From contig JAEWXO010000066.1 of assembly GCA_023458875.1 (NCBI GenBank), positions 1 through 62,498 of the forward strand: DNA of 62,498 bases, given 5' to 3'. The notes beneath the pieces were generated by a model. The model made no database searches. It had not been told where the DNA came from and saw nothing but the letters and a program-made list of their open reading frames with translations. Shown here piece by piece: positions 25,601 to 33,974 of this stretch. A program made the translations under genes and the position numbers. Each line of letters starts with the position of its first letter. The first letter of the stretch is position 1. This DNA comes from Bacillota bacterium. GTDB taxonomy: Bacteria; Bacillota; Clostridia; Oscillospirales; Ruminococcaceae.

Positions 25601-26219
25601 AATTTTTCTCTGCTTTTGGATTAAGTTTGTCAAGTTTAGATTCTAACATATCAAGTTTTACATTATTTTCTTTAGCGATTTCATTTAATCTCGTCAAAGA
25701 TTCATCACTACTTTTCCATTGATTCAAAAGTGCAGTTGCCTGACTAAAAAAAGTTTTATAATTAATGGTTATCCCTATACTCTCTACCTTTTTCTTAAGA
25801 GAGAAATATATACATCTATCAAAATCATCAAAATCAAACACTATTGGAACAATAAGATATGGCTTCCGTGTTTCATCTAATACATAATTGTTAATATCAG
25901 TAGCCAGTTCGTTATCAAACTCATTTATTCTTGAAATAAAAGTTGAGTATGCAACTCCAGTAGTGAACGCTTTATTTAGTATTTGACCGAATACTGTTAA
26001 AAAGTGAGATTTACCTGTTCCATAAGAACCATACAGTATTCGTGAGTGATTGCTTGAATTATCTTTCATCATATCCGAAAAATATTCCTTAAACAATTTA
26101 ATTGATGTTTCATTTGGTATATATCTTAAGAGCTTTGAGTCACTTTCTATATCAAACTGAATATTAGCTGAATATGTGTACTCTCCCTCTTGTTTTATCA
26201 AATCTCTATAAGAAGACAT
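22650..26219 (-). CDS. sspC: Large P-loop ATPase (SspC-like)
   Basis: A 1189-residue P-loop NTPase, the energy-using component of the modification complex. Walker A is GSYGTGKSH at 64-72 and Walker B is IVFIFDEFGRYI near 250. A sensor-like LVSHKELSQY segment follows, then a very long helical region. The size and its place between a DUF4007 protein and a PAPS-reductase-like protein match SspC of SspABCD systems. Family resemblance to other BrxC/DUF499-like ATPases is possible and would point to a BREX-like loader, but no methylase or PglZ is present here. All motifs are intact. The symbol is by analogy. Confidence 0.8.
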   Translation of the reverse strand: MSSYRDLIKQEGEYTYSANIQFDIESDSKLLRYIPNETSIKLFKEYFSDMMKDNSSNHSRILYGSYGTGKSHFLTVFGQILNKAFTTGVAYSTFISRINEFDNELATDINNYVLDETRKPYLIVPIVFDFDDFDRCIYFSLKKKVESIGITINYKTFFSQATALLNQWKSSDESLTRLNEIAKENNVKLDMLESKLDKLNPKAEKNFNMIFEAMTYGVKYVYEASNMAEILNQTNEAISEDYSGIVFIFDEFGRYIEDNLKTIKVKAVQNFAEYCDHCKGNNHIILVSHKELSQYTEHYGKNISDEWKKVEGRYKSDSINTKQDQCLEIIRSVLIKNEPAWSIFAEKYRLELINLYNSASDFRGFSVSAIQDKNPYEVAFPLHPLALFSLDRLSKKVAQNDRTFFTFLASIDADSLYTFLIKHELDEFHFVGINEIYDYYEPNIKAVQSNEIYNWYKMLQAALSKGQFDEYDNPIEVKVLKSIAVIGIINDTSVLCSDKQTLITAIDEDNYAIEAAMAGLVAKKIIKYSGVYNRYEFFDASIFDIDEMIENESLRVSDDSMVQVLNDIFVKFVLYPHEYNHTFKINRVFIPVFLTEDALDKKTFLSRLGSYYDGTLIMVIGNCDSSLNHLKDCSAVIDRSIIWLNKESENLIKNVKKFISVKYLDTQKKIYVEQDPAFEKELAYHNQELYSSIENEINEWIRFNSDCDVISNCQILTDCHSFEQISSIASEIMFRVYSNTLIVNNELINKNVVSASIVSAKKNAVRAILTDDMNRDYYGLQYLSPDYIAVRSVLSKNGFVDFNENLVQNSIDSNLYPQTAVKKLLDGFVEKAKKNDVSFADVYKIIKQPPFGLRDGYLSLLFACVLRDYKKSLTINSHGAEQEITPELFEEIFKRPKDFTFSVVTWSKDELEYISGIEKLFIDTIDETSFRKNRLKAIYDGMLSHYKALPKFARSTNRYISDNAASYRKIMKKSYTNYSLFFFKEMKSVTGDFESCFNYIKNCKEELNNALSLLNNDLKSIIYDVLNINNATTLASGIQDAYNKKLAEKRAKSFDYYTNAFLEFISKINKSYDDEVIISQIGKIFSGIETYYWNDSHRDEFENKFRETYNKLASYVVTDKLQKSETRMTITAPSGTEKSVVFDNTDLSDMALTIKNKINSTFSNFGLAVSYEDKVQILLSLINDLMEGK

Positions 26220-26227
26220 TATTGTTT

Positions 26228-27112
26228 TTACCTTTCTATCATAAGATAATGTGCTGAAGGAAGTTCAATTGAATTGACATCAAATATCTCTATATACTTG
26301 TTTCCAAAATTGTTCACCAACTTGATGTGTCCATTATTTTCTATCTTTTGCAGAAGCTCAATAAGTGTTGTATAGCTAAGATTCATATACTTACCAACTT
26401 GATTATGCTCATTCATAAGCTTTTCAATGCTTATTTGGTTGTTATTCTTTAAATATTCTTTATTATCCAAAAGAATACACAATATAAATATATCTTCAGG
26501 AAGTTCTCTTGCATTGATTTTTCTTTTCTCGAATACACCATTACCCTTATATTCAATAAGTTTTAATGGAGCAAAAAATGGAATAGTATCTTCTTCAATT
26601 ATTTTACTCAATGAAAAAGCCTGGTCACTAACATATGTATTTTTAAAACAATCAAACTCTTTTTCAAGAGCTTTATGGGCATAAGAAGCACCTTCACGTT
26701 GAATATACGACTCAAAAGCATCTACAAACGATGCCTTAGTAAATCTATTATCTGAAAATATGTTAAAAGCCCAATTCCAAGCAGTTGCATCTTCATAATT
26801 TGTTGCAAGGTTACGATGCAGAAGCCACAGAGTTCCTGTATCTGTACAATAAATGTCTTTATTTAATATTAATTCTCCAAACGAAGTTAATGAATGACGT
26901 ATTCCGAGCTGTTCTTTTTCCTCAATTGCAATTCCAAGAACATTTGCCCAGTATCGCATTGATTTTATCATCACTCGACCAACGCCAATAGTATCAACTG
27001 CAATCAACTCGTTATTAGGAGAGTATATATATGCATTACTCACAATAGCGTTTATTATTTTTGTAGGCCATCCATTTCTAATATAAAATGACCCATGCTT
27101 ATTAATCTGCAT
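26228..27112 (-). CDS. sspB: DUF4007-family protein (SspB-like nickase)
   Basis: A 294-residue protein with the DUF4007 pattern: KHGSFYIRNGWPTKII, then TIGVGRVMIKSMRYWANVLG, LTSFGELIL and GTLWLLHRNLATN. As I recall it, SspB of the single-strand phosphorothioation system carries this domain and nicks DNA to let sulfur in. The ATG at 27112 follows GAGG with an eight-base gap and is better than a TTG at 27133. It is the first gene of the operon, about 75 bases after a -10 box with a palindromic operator. The nickase role comes from the family and was not tested here. The symbol is by analogy. Confidence 0.78.
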   Translation of the reverse strand: MQINKHGSFYIRNGWPTKIINAIVSNAYIYSPNNELIAVDTIGVGRVMIKSMRYWANVLGIAIEEKEQLGIRHSLTSFGELILNKDIYCTDTGTLWLLHRNLATNYEDATAWNWAFNIFSDNRFTKASFVDAFESYIQREGASYAHKALEKEFDCFKNTYVSDQAFSLSKIIEEDTIPFFAPLKLIEYKGNGVFEKRKINARELPEDIFILCILLDNKEYLKNNNQISIEKLMNEHNQVGKYMNLSYTTLIELLQKIENNGHIKLVNNFGNKYIEIFDVNSIELPSAHYLMIER

Positions 27113-27188
27113 ATCTATATCCTCAACTTTCAAATTATAAATGGCTAAGTCATGAATAATCCGCCGATAAAATTGCTTCTTATATATA

Positions 27189-27225
27189 ATTATAGCATTA
27201 TCACTGTGTCAAAATCAGAACAGTG
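27189..27225 (-). promoter_or_regulatory. Operator-promoter of the sulfur-modification operon
   Basis: A perfect palindrome CACTGT-N12-ACAGTG (27202-27225) lies seven bases before TATAAT (27194-27189) on the minus strand, about 75 bases before the first gene. The core TGATTTTGA is shared with the sites before the HD/HNH/WYL operon and immA. The remaining gap to 27413 shows no gene. Confidence 0.7.
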
Positions 27226-27413
27226 CTATAGGTACTACTTTTTGTTGATAATAGCCAATTTTTTTATATTTTATTATATCATATTTCTGCCAAAAAGTCA
27301 ACACTGAGATAGATTACAAATTATAGTCTAAAATAACTTTAAAAGCTCTCTCAACGCAAAAACACCTTCCCGACAGCCACATCATGCGACTATGAGGAGG
27401 ATTTCTACATACC

Positions 27414-28016
27414 TTATAAACTCACATCATAAACCGCCATTTTCACTTTCTGAATCTCAGCAGCTTTCTTCTTGAACTTTTTCGCATAATCATCCATTAA
27501 CGAAGCCTTTTCGATCACTGATCCTGACATGAACTCCGCTATCAGCTCATAAACATAAGGCCCATTCACAAGAGCTTCAACAACCAACGGATTCAGTCCT
27601 TCTCCATTCTGCTTGGGAGCATATTCCTTTTTCCATATCATTAACTGCCTGCAGTACGCACAAAGATCATTGGCAAAGGCATCTTCTTTCTTCTTTGTGC
27701 TCTCACGGTGTATTCTTCTCAGAACACTTATTCTCGGTTTATTCTCTCTGTATCCGTCATAACTTATCCCAAAGTTCTGAGCAAGCTTAACAGCTGTGTC
27801 TATAGGCGATAAATCAAACATCTTCCCCACAAAATCAATCACATCCCCATCTTCCCCGCAGCCAAAACAATGAAATCTCTCATCAACTTTCATACTTGGA
27901 TTACGATCATCATGAAACGGACAACACATCATACCGTTTCTTTTTACATCAAATCCATATTCTTCAGCAACCTGCCGTGTAGTCACGCTATCCTTAACAG
28001 CCTCAAATATAGTCAT
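27414..28016 (-). CDS. CHC2 zinc-finger primase-like protein (first copy)
   Basis: A 200-residue protein with the CHC2 zinc finger of DnaG-type primases near the N-terminus: CCPFHDDRNPSMKVD and FHCFGCGEDGDVIDF (about residues 32-62). No TOPRIM domain is present, so it probably supplies DNA binding to a separate primase or helicase. The ATG at 28016 follows AAAGGAATG and matches the start of the paralogue at 61.5-62.1 kb, which shares most of the finger. It follows the giant helicase gene after a terminator hairpin, the usual order in these elements. Confidence 0.85.
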   Translation of the reverse strand: MTIFEAVKDSVTTRQVAEEYGFDVKRNGMMCCPFHDDRNPSMKVDERFHCFGCGEDGDVIDFVGKMFDLSPIDTAVKLAQNFGISYDGYRENKPRISVLRRIHRESTKKKEDAFANDLCAYCRQLMIWKKEYAPKQNGEGLNPLVVEALVNGPYVYELIAEFMSGSVIEKASLMDDYAKKFKKKAAEIQKVKMAVYDVSL

Positions 28017-28045
28017 ACTAATCATTCCTTTCAAATCAAAAAAAT

Positions 28046-28084
28046 AATCCCGACGGTCACATTACTGATGTAACTATCGGGATT
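28046..28084 (-). terminator. Terminator after the giant helicase gene
   Basis: AATCCCGA (28077-28084 read on the minus strand) pairs with TCGGGATT (28046-28053), with a second inner stem GTTACAT/ATGTGAC and a following A/T run containing seven T. It lies seven bases after the helicase stop and before the CHC2 gene. Confidence 0.75.
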
Positions 28085-28091
28085 AAAGTTA

Positions 28092-29036
28092 TTACTCTAT
28101 TTCAGTATTCTTTTCTTTTAACAGATGATTCGATTTACCTTCTTTCTGTTCCCCTGCAATTTTTCTCATCTTATCAATGACGGACGGTTTCTTATCAGTC
28201 ATCTTATCATCCAACTTCATCTCACCCTTACTTACCACATTAGCCTTTCTCTCAGCCGCAATAGAAGCATTTTCAGCTTCACTCTCATCAATATTAAGTG
28301 CAGCATTAAGTTCTGCAAGCCGAGCCATTTTCTCATTCAGTTCCTGTTCCTGCGGAAACGGAACTCCAAGCTGTGACTTTGCAGTTTCAAACTGTTCATT
28401 CAAAGTAATAAGCTGTGCATTACTTCGTTCTAGATTCTTCTCAATAGCTTCAAGAGTATTGTCAATACGAATAATATTACCTATCTCCGAAGTACCCAGC
28501 GTAACCTGATAAGTCATTTCTCTCTGTAAATCAAGATGAAATTCATTTGTAAAACTGTCGTATGAGATTGACATATCAAACCCTTTGTACGAACCAATAT
28601 CAATAGCCTCTTTACTTTTTAAAAGTTTACAAGCCGATAGAATCGCCTTCCCTGCGTTGTCCTTGTCTGTAAAGCTATTTTCCATTACAATCATTGGAGA
28701 CATACCCTCAGTCACTACAGGCTGAGCCTTAAAGTGTTCAAGGTCTTTTCTGTAACCTTCAATTCTCTGCTCTGTCTTCACTATTCTTTCAGGGAAAAAT
28801 TTTCGAACACCATCTTCAAGCTGATACTGTTGACTTACATAGCTTGCCTTTGATACTTTTAGCTTTGTGACTGCAACATCCAGGTCCATCTTTTCCTTGA
28901 TAAGTGGATTTCCGGCACATAGAGCCTTTACTTCGGCATAAGAAAGCGTTGCTTCATCAACGTCCTCGCAGCTTCTGACCGGTGATTTACTCGACATGAT
29001 CTGAGAAATAAATCTTTGTTTATTCTCGATTGTCTG
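28092..29036 (-). CDS. Giant methylase/SNF2 helicase, exon 3 (C-terminus)
   Basis: The last 315 codons of the helicase gene, beginning QTIENKQRFISQIMSSKS in phase with the mini-exon once the intron at 29037-31365 is removed. It continues with SYAEVKALCAGNPLIKEKM, a block that in uninterrupted relatives follows the FDAYLYQ segment directly, and then a coiled-coil C-terminus. The 301-codon ORF starting at 28997 is just part of this exon and has no ribosome site of its own. It ends before a terminator. Without splicing this piece would not be made. Confidence 0.88.
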   Translation of the reverse strand, partial: QTIENKQRFISQIMSSKSPVRSCEDVDEATLSYAEVKALCAGNPLIKEKMDLDVAVTKLKVSKASYVSQQYQLEDGVRKFFPERIVKTEQRIEGYRKDLEHFKAQPVVTEGMSPMIVMENSFTDKDNAGKAILSACKLLKSKEAIDIGSYKGFDMSISYDSFTNEFHLDLQREMTYQVTLGTSEIGNIIRIDNTLEAIEKNLERSNAQLITLNEQFETAKSQLGVPFPQEQELNEKMARLAELNAALNIDESEAENASIAAERKANVVSKGEMKLDDKMTDKKPSVIDKMRKIAGEQKEGKSNHLLKEKNTEIE

Positions 29037-29077
29037 GTCGGGTAAGAATGTAGCATTTCTGTCACACCCTCCCCAAA

Positions 29078-29111
29078 GAACCGTACATGAGAGTTTCCAC
29101 TCATACGGCTC
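29078..29111 (-). ncRNA. Domain V of the downstream group II intron
   Basis: A 34-nucleotide hairpin with the GAGCCGTAT / GTACGGTTC stems, GAAA tetraloop and two-base bulge region typical of bacterial intron domain V. It is 41 bases from the intron 3' end. Confidence 0.88.
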
Positions 29112-29129
29112 AAGTTTTTAAGAGTTTCC

Positions 29130-30782
29130 TCAAATTGTTTGGGAAACCGGCTCAACATTAATCAAGTTTCTTTTAAAGCAATAGGGGTGCACCATAGATT
29201 TTTCACCTTTTTCAGCTTTTTGTAGTCTAAAATCGGTTTCTATTGTGATTTTCTCACCACAAACTCTACAATAGCCTTTTTGCTCTTTCCACAATCTCGT
29301 TAGTATTTTTCTTCCTTTAATATTGTTACGCATACTGCGTTCTTCACGTTCCTCAAAGTATTCCTGCCAGCTTTCATCAAATGGATTTGCCTCAGATTTA
29401 ATTTTTGTAAAGCGACGAATATCCGTGTTGGAGGCATAAACAAGACTAATATATGCATTATTATCGTTCCTTTTTATGGGAACAGCGAAAGTCCACGTTC
29501 TATTGCCAACCGTATGGAAGTATCGTTTTGCAATCCATTGACTACCTTTGTTGGGATGACGTCTTTTGCACCAAGTCCATAGAGCTTGCCAAACTTCAAA
29601 ATCTAATTTTTCAAAAACCTTGCAAGAAACATTGTATTTATGATAATTGACCCAACCTCTGATAATCGGATTGAGTTTATTTATCAAGAATTCTTGCTTA
29701 AGTGAAGGGTTTTGTTTGATAACATTACGTATTTTCCCAACAACACTTTTATAGTTCTTTGACGATGGTTTAGTCAGTAGTTTATTATTATACATTCGGA
29801 TATTACAACCCAAGAAGTCAAAACCGTCCTTGATGTGTGTTATTAATGTCTTTTCCTGTGACAGTTCCAAACCTCGTTCTTTTAAAAATTCGACTATTAT
29901 CGGCATAACACCGTTTTGTAGTATTTCGGGTGTTTCTCCAGTAACGATAAAATCATCGGCATATCTGATGAAATTAACTTTTGGGAAATATGCCTTTTTA
30001 TTGATTACTCGTTTATGATATTTTGCTTTAATTGCTGTTTCCAAACCGTCTAAAACCATGTTACAAATGGTAGGGGAAATAGCTGAACCTTGTGGACACC
30101 CACTTTCGGTAGCGAATAGAGTTTTTGTTTCTATGAATCCGCATTTTAGCCATTTTCGGAGTATTTCTTTATCCATAGGGATATTTTTCATTATCCATTT
30201 GTGACTGATGTTATCAAAACAACCTTTGATGTCACCCTCCAAAACCCATTTGGGGGATTTACCTTTGTTTAGACTTGTAAAGCACTGTTCGATTGCGTCT
30301 TGTGTACAGCGTTTTGCCCTAAACCCGTAAGAGTTAGGGTCTGCAGCAGTATCTGCAATCGGCTCTAATGCAAATTTATATACCGTTTGCATTGCCCTGT
30401 CTGTCATTGTGGGAATACTTAAGGGACGTTTCTTGCCATTCTTTTTAGGAATGTAAACACGTTTTAAAGGCTGAGGATTATATCCTCGTCTTTGTAGTTT
30501 TGAAATTGCTTCATATTTTGATTTCGGTGTTAACCACAATTCGCCATCAACACCTGCTGTCTTTTTACCTTGATTTTCTGTTACTCTTTTTACTGCTAAT
30601 GCTTTTGCGTATAAAGAGTGAGTTAATAGATATTGCAAGGACTTAACCTTGTTGTATCTGCCCTCTTTTTGAGCCTTCACAATACGTATTTGTAGTTTTT
30701 TAACGTAGGATTTGGCTGTTTGCCATTCAATTTGGCTCCAACGCAAATCTGCGTCAGAAGCCGCACACATTTTACTGTTCAT
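29130..30782 (-). CDS. ltrA: Group II intron reverse transcriptase/maturase (downstream intron)
   Basis: A 550-residue intron-encoded protein that splices the intron RNA and copies it into DNA. The RT domain has VYIPKKNGKKRPLSIPT, GDIKGCFDNISH, SGCPQGSAISP and the active site IRYADDFIVTG. A maturase domain follows (GWVNYHKYNVSCKVFEKLD). The C-terminal cysteines CRVCGEKI and HPYCFKR form an HNH-like endonuclease. GAAAGGAG lies before the ATG at 30782; the longer open frame to 30872 has no site. All RT residues are intact, so the enzyme is probably active. Confidence 0.92.
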   Translation of the reverse strand: MNSKMCAASDADLRWSQIEWQTAKSYVKKLQIRIVKAQKEGRYNKVKSLQYLLTHSLYAKALAVKRVTENQGKKTAGVDGELWLTPKSKYEAISKLQRRGYNPQPLKRVYIPKKNGKKRPLSIPTMTDRAMQTVYKFALEPIADTAADPNSYGFRAKRCTQDAIEQCFTSLNKGKSPKWVLEGDIKGCFDNISHKWIMKNIPMDKEILRKWLKCGFIETKTLFATESGCPQGSAISPTICNMVLDGLETAIKAKYHKRVINKKAYFPKVNFIRYADDFIVTGETPEILQNGVMPIIVEFLKERGLELSQEKTLITHIKDGFDFLGCNIRMYNNKLLTKPSSKNYKSVVGKIRNVIKQNPSLKQEFLINKLNPIIRGWVNYHKYNVSCKVFEKLDFEVWQALWTWCKRRHPNKGSQWIAKRYFHTVGNRTWTFAVPIKRNDNNAYISLVYASNTDIRRFTKIKSEANPFDESWQEYFEEREERSMRNNIKGRKILTRLWKEQKGYCRVCGEKITIETDFRLQKAEKGEKSMVHPYCFKRNLINVEPVSQTI

Positions 30783-31365
30783 TTGCTTTGCTCCTTTCAA
30801 AAGTCTAAAAATTATCTTGTGACTAAAAACCGAATGGAAGTCTGCCCACTTTTGTGTCGGATAATATTTCAACCCATATCCGTTTCATTACAAAACGGCG
30901 TTTGCTTTTTCCATTTTCCTGTACCCGCACTTTTATCAGCATTCCTTACGGTTTGCCTGCCATTTGGCAAAAATACGGGCTTACCCTGTTCCACTTAATT
31001 AACAAATTGATAGCTTAGGTTCTACCTCTCCGCCGACAGTCATATATCCGTGTAACCCCACTATACAAAGGGTTAACTGACTGCATACCATTTTGGTTCA
31101 GGCTTTTCAGCAACTTTAGCCTGTTCTGCTTTAACGACGTTTATCAGTAGTTCATTTGCATTAACCATACTATCAAGCCTGCTCCCTAACCACCTTATTG
31201 CTGGCAGTAACGGTCGTTCCTCGCAGTTCGACCTTAAGGGCTACATTTTCATATCAGCTTACCACAAAACCGTTACCAGTAATGCAGTTGATATTAGGCT
31301 CAATCAACGGAATGATTGGTTTGGTCATAATGCCAAACAATTAACTAAGCGACTTCAGGTCGCAC

Positions 31366-31460
31366 ATAGAGGTAAGCGTCGAATGTTGCTTCAGTCATAT
31401 AGCGAAATACTTCAACTTCCTTATTCTCATTCCCCTGACGGATAATACGGCCTTCACGCT
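31366..31460 (-). CDS. Giant helicase, 95-base mini-exon 2 (helicase motif VI)
   Basis: The 95 bases, with one base from exon 1, give 32 codons reading QREGRIIRQGNENKEV then EVFRYMTEATFDAYLY, helicase motif VI and the block after it. They lie exactly between the CTTAGCCTAC end of one group II intron and the GTGCG start of the next. The phases of both joins agree, and the decayed copy at 3619-3713 has the same length and ends. Confidence 0.9.
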
Positions 31461-31521
31461 GTAGGCTAAGTGCCCGCCGCCTTATCGCATTACTGCGGTA
31501 GGTTTGCAAACAATCGCCCCC

Positions 31522-31555
31522 AAACCGTACTTACAACTCTCGCTGTATACGGCTT
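31522..31555 (-). ncRNA. Domain V of the upstream group II intron
   Basis: A 34-nucleotide hairpin with AAGCCGTATAC / GTAAGTACGGTTT arms and a GAGA loop, 61 bases before the intron 3' end. A mutated copy is present in the relic near 3776-3810. Confidence 0.83.
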
Positions 31556-31569
31556 TCCACTAATATCGC

Positions 31570-33384
31570 TCAATCTAACTTCCCATAGTGTATTTTTCTG
31601 TGACAGTTAAAGCAAACTGCAAGCGTTTTTCTGTTTCTCGCAATCATGAATGCTTCCCAAAATTTCTTACCTTTTAAATCTTTTAGCTTGCGTACATGGT
31701 GCATTTCAATCGGTACATTTTCAGCACCACATATCTCACACCGTCCAGATTTTAATCTATCCATAAGGCTTGTACTTGCTAAATGTTTTTTGCTATCGGG
31801 AATGTTGTCACAGGTTGAATTTCTTGCTGTTTTCTTTCTTTTAAAACCCTCATTGTAGAAAAGTCGTACTTTTTTCTCACCGCTTTTTGTTTTGTACCAT
31901 ATCCCAAAATCTTTATTTACCCTGAACTTTTCAGTAATTTTAGGGATATAGGTGCGGTACTTTGTGCAATAAGTTTTATACATACTGTATTCCATGATAT
32001 ATTTGAAGCTGTTAATAATTGAACTGTTATTTGCAATCGAGTAATAGTTATAGAAACCTCTAATTTCAGAGTTATATTTATCTAAAATTTCAAGGTCATC
32101 ATTGTCTTTCAAGCTATATCTTGCTGTAGGCTTCCAGATTTCTTTTCCATTTACATAAGTTAATTTCATGGCTTTGTAATCCAAAAGTTTTGCCTTAATG
32201 GTTTCGGTAGCTATTTCTAATACAACTCGTCCAACGTAATCACGCTTCAATCTGCCCATACAGTCACGCTTTGAAAGATTGGATTTACGAACATAAATGT
32301 TATATCCAAGAAAATGTGCTGGTTTTCCTGCATGGGTTATCAACGTTTTTTCATTTGACAACTCTAACGCAAGATTTTCCGCTAAGAACTTGCGAATATC
32401 CTCTTTTATCTTTGCACAATCTTCTTTACTGCCAATTATACCAATGAGAAAATCATCAGCGTAACGGACATACTGCATTCGTTTATAGTCCTTATCCATT
32501 GCAATGCCATAGGGAATATTATTGCGTTCTTTTTCTATCTTTCTGATTGCAATTATGATATTTGCTTTTTTAACTTCATCTTCACAGGTTTTAAGTTTTC
32601 TAACAAGATTTCCTCTTTGGACTTCAAGTTTACGGTACGCTGGGTTTCTTTTTCTTTCAGTACCACAATTAAAACTATCTACATATATCGCCATTTTCTT
32701 ATCAAACTCATTAAGATAAATATTTGCAAGTAATGGGCTAATAATTCCACCTTGCGGAGTACCTGAATAAGTCTTGTGAAATTGCCAATCTTCCATGTAT
32801 CCTGCATTTAAGAATTTGCGTATCAAGCGTAAAAAACGGTCATCATTGATGCGTTTTCTAAGAATATTAATCAACACATTGTGGTTAATATTATCAAAGA
32901 AAGATTTTATATCGCCCTCAATGAACCATTTAACGCCTGTAAATTTTGCTTGTACTTGCAACAATGCAGTATGACAACTCTTGTTAGGACGGAAACCATG
33001 TGATGTGGGTTCAAAACACCCCTCATATATAGCTTCCAGTATCATTCTTACAACTTCCTGAACAAGTTTATCATTGAAAGACGGTATTCCGAGTGGTCTC
33101 ATTTTTCCGTTTTTCTTTGGGATATACGTTCTTCTTGATGGATTTGGTTGATAGCTTTCATTTTTTAGTGCTTCAATCAGGGTATCAATCCTATTAAGGC
33201 TCATTCCGTCAATAGTTTGACTGTCCGTGCCTTTTGTCATATTTCCCTCATTGGCATATATTTTTTGATATGCTACAAGGTACATATCCCTGTTAAAGAG
33301 TATTCTGTATAACCGTTCAAACTTGTAATCCTTGTTTTTACTATGGTTAGATAAACTGTTTAACACGTTTTCGGGATTTCTCAT
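31570..33384 (-). CDS. ltrA: Group II intron reverse transcriptase/maturase with HNH domain (upstream intron)
   Basis: A 604-residue intron-encoded protein. The RT domain shows YIPKKNGKMRPLGIPSFND, GDIKSFFDNINH, YSGTPQGGIISPLLANIYL and the active site VRYADDFLIGI. The maturase region follows (EIRGFYNYYSIANN). The HNH nuclease at the C-terminus has CEICGAENV, MHHVRKLKDL and CFNCHRKIH, the complete set for site-directed retrohoming. An AGGAAGG ribosome site precedes the ATG. Nothing is broken, so this intron is probably mobile. Confidence 0.93.
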   Translation of the reverse strand: MRNPENVLNSLSNHSKNKDYKFERLYRILFNRDMYLVAYQKIYANEGNMTKGTDSQTIDGMSLNRIDTLIEALKNESYQPNPSRRTYIPKKNGKMRPLGIPSFNDKLVQEVVRMILEAIYEGCFEPTSHGFRPNKSCHTALLQVQAKFTGVKWFIEGDIKSFFDNINHNVLINILRKRINDDRFLRLIRKFLNAGYMEDWQFHKTYSGTPQGGIISPLLANIYLNEFDKKMAIYVDSFNCGTERKRNPAYRKLEVQRGNLVRKLKTCEDEVKKANIIIAIRKIEKERNNIPYGIAMDKDYKRMQYVRYADDFLIGIIGSKEDCAKIKEDIRKFLAENLALELSNEKTLITHAGKPAHFLGYNIYVRKSNLSKRDCMGRLKRDYVGRVVLEIATETIKAKLLDYKAMKLTYVNGKEIWKPTARYSLKDNDDLEILDKYNSEIRGFYNYYSIANNSSIINSFKYIMEYSMYKTYCTKYRTYIPKITEKFRVNKDFGIWYKTKSGEKKVRLFYNEGFKRKKTARNSTCDNIPDSKKHLASTSLMDRLKSGRCEICGAENVPIEMHHVRKLKDLKGKKFWEAFMIARNRKTLAVCFNCHRKIHYGKLD

Positions 33385-33974
33385 AGTGTATCACACACCT
33401 TCCTAAATTAATGTTAAAGAATATTAACTGTTTCCCTTCGCCATGTGGACGGCTTTCCCGTCCTCGGACTACTACGGAAACTCCGTTGCCGTGCCGAATA
33501 TTCAAAGGTCTGCACCTTATAGCCAAAGTAATGGCATTTCGGTTTAGGCAATCCCCGTTTAGCTGCATAATAACTTTTAGCGTGATAGGTTGTCGGATAC
33601 GATTTCCGTCCTTTTATGCTTATTGCATATATGCCGTAATCTGTCTTTGCTTTCATTCCTGAACAGCGGAATAAAAGTATTACGGTATGACGATTTATAA
33701 CTATCTTACGTCATAGTCCCGACACAGACCATTTGGACTGTCGTTCAACCGGTATGGGCTTTATCCTCATACCTATCGTTTCATCTCCCCATTCAGTCGC
33801 AGTCTGATAGTTGACTGACTTATGGCTTTACCGACGTGCTTTGTTCCCTGATATTTGGTTTCCCTCACAGGTAAATCGGTTGATGATAGACACATTAACA
33901 AAATTGTTGATGTTTAGACACTCGTCTACTTCCGTGCTAATGGAAGATTTATTATGCCGCCTTTACGGGCGCAC

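Larger units (their letters stand above)
29037..31365 (-). mobile_element. Group II intron in the helicase gene (downstream intron)
   Basis: A 2329-base intron on the minus strand, from GTGCG at 31365 to CCGAC at 29037. It carries an intact reverse transcriptase gene and a 34-base domain V (29078-29111; GAGCCGTATG arm, GAAA loop, CATGTACGGTTC arm) followed by a domain VI stem with the branch region. Removing it joins TTCGACGCTTACCTCTAT to CAGACAATCGAG without changing frame. Its left end and RT resemble the relic at 3.1-3.6 kb. Confidence 0.9.
31461..33974 (-). mobile_element. Group II intron in the helicase gene (upstream intron)
   Basis: A 2514-base intron on the minus strand, from GTGCG at 33974 to GCCTAC at 31461. 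It encodes an intact RT with an HNH domain and has a domain V at about 31522-31555. Removing it joins AGTGATCTGGAAC to AGCGTGAAGGC, restoring SDLEQREGRIIRQG, the normal motif VI of SNF2 helicases. It is of a different subtype from the neighbouring intron, judged by its RT. Confidence 0.9.

Noticed and set aside
22650..26219. BREX system suggested by the large ATPase
   Set aside because: No PglZ, methylase PglX, BrxA/B or BrxL was seen, whereas desulfurase, PP-loop enzyme and DUF4007 protein are all present, which fits sulfur modification.
13072..27225. Classical DndABCDE-FGH system
   Set aside because: The DUF4007 protein and the large ATPase are not Dnd components, and no DndE-, DndF-, DndG- or DndH-like protein was recognised; the DndD-like ATPase alone is not enough.
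28997..29158. Separate small ORF and stand-alone 301-codon gene at the end of the helicase region
   Set aside because: The 301-codon frame is the third exon of the helicase gene; its upstream 13 codons join the mini-exon in phase, and it has no ribosome site of its own. The small ORF at 28928-29158 lies across the intron end.
31461..33974. Twintron (one intron nested in the other)
   Set aside because: The two introns lie side by side around a coding mini-exon whose phase is correct for the protein; neither interrupts the other.
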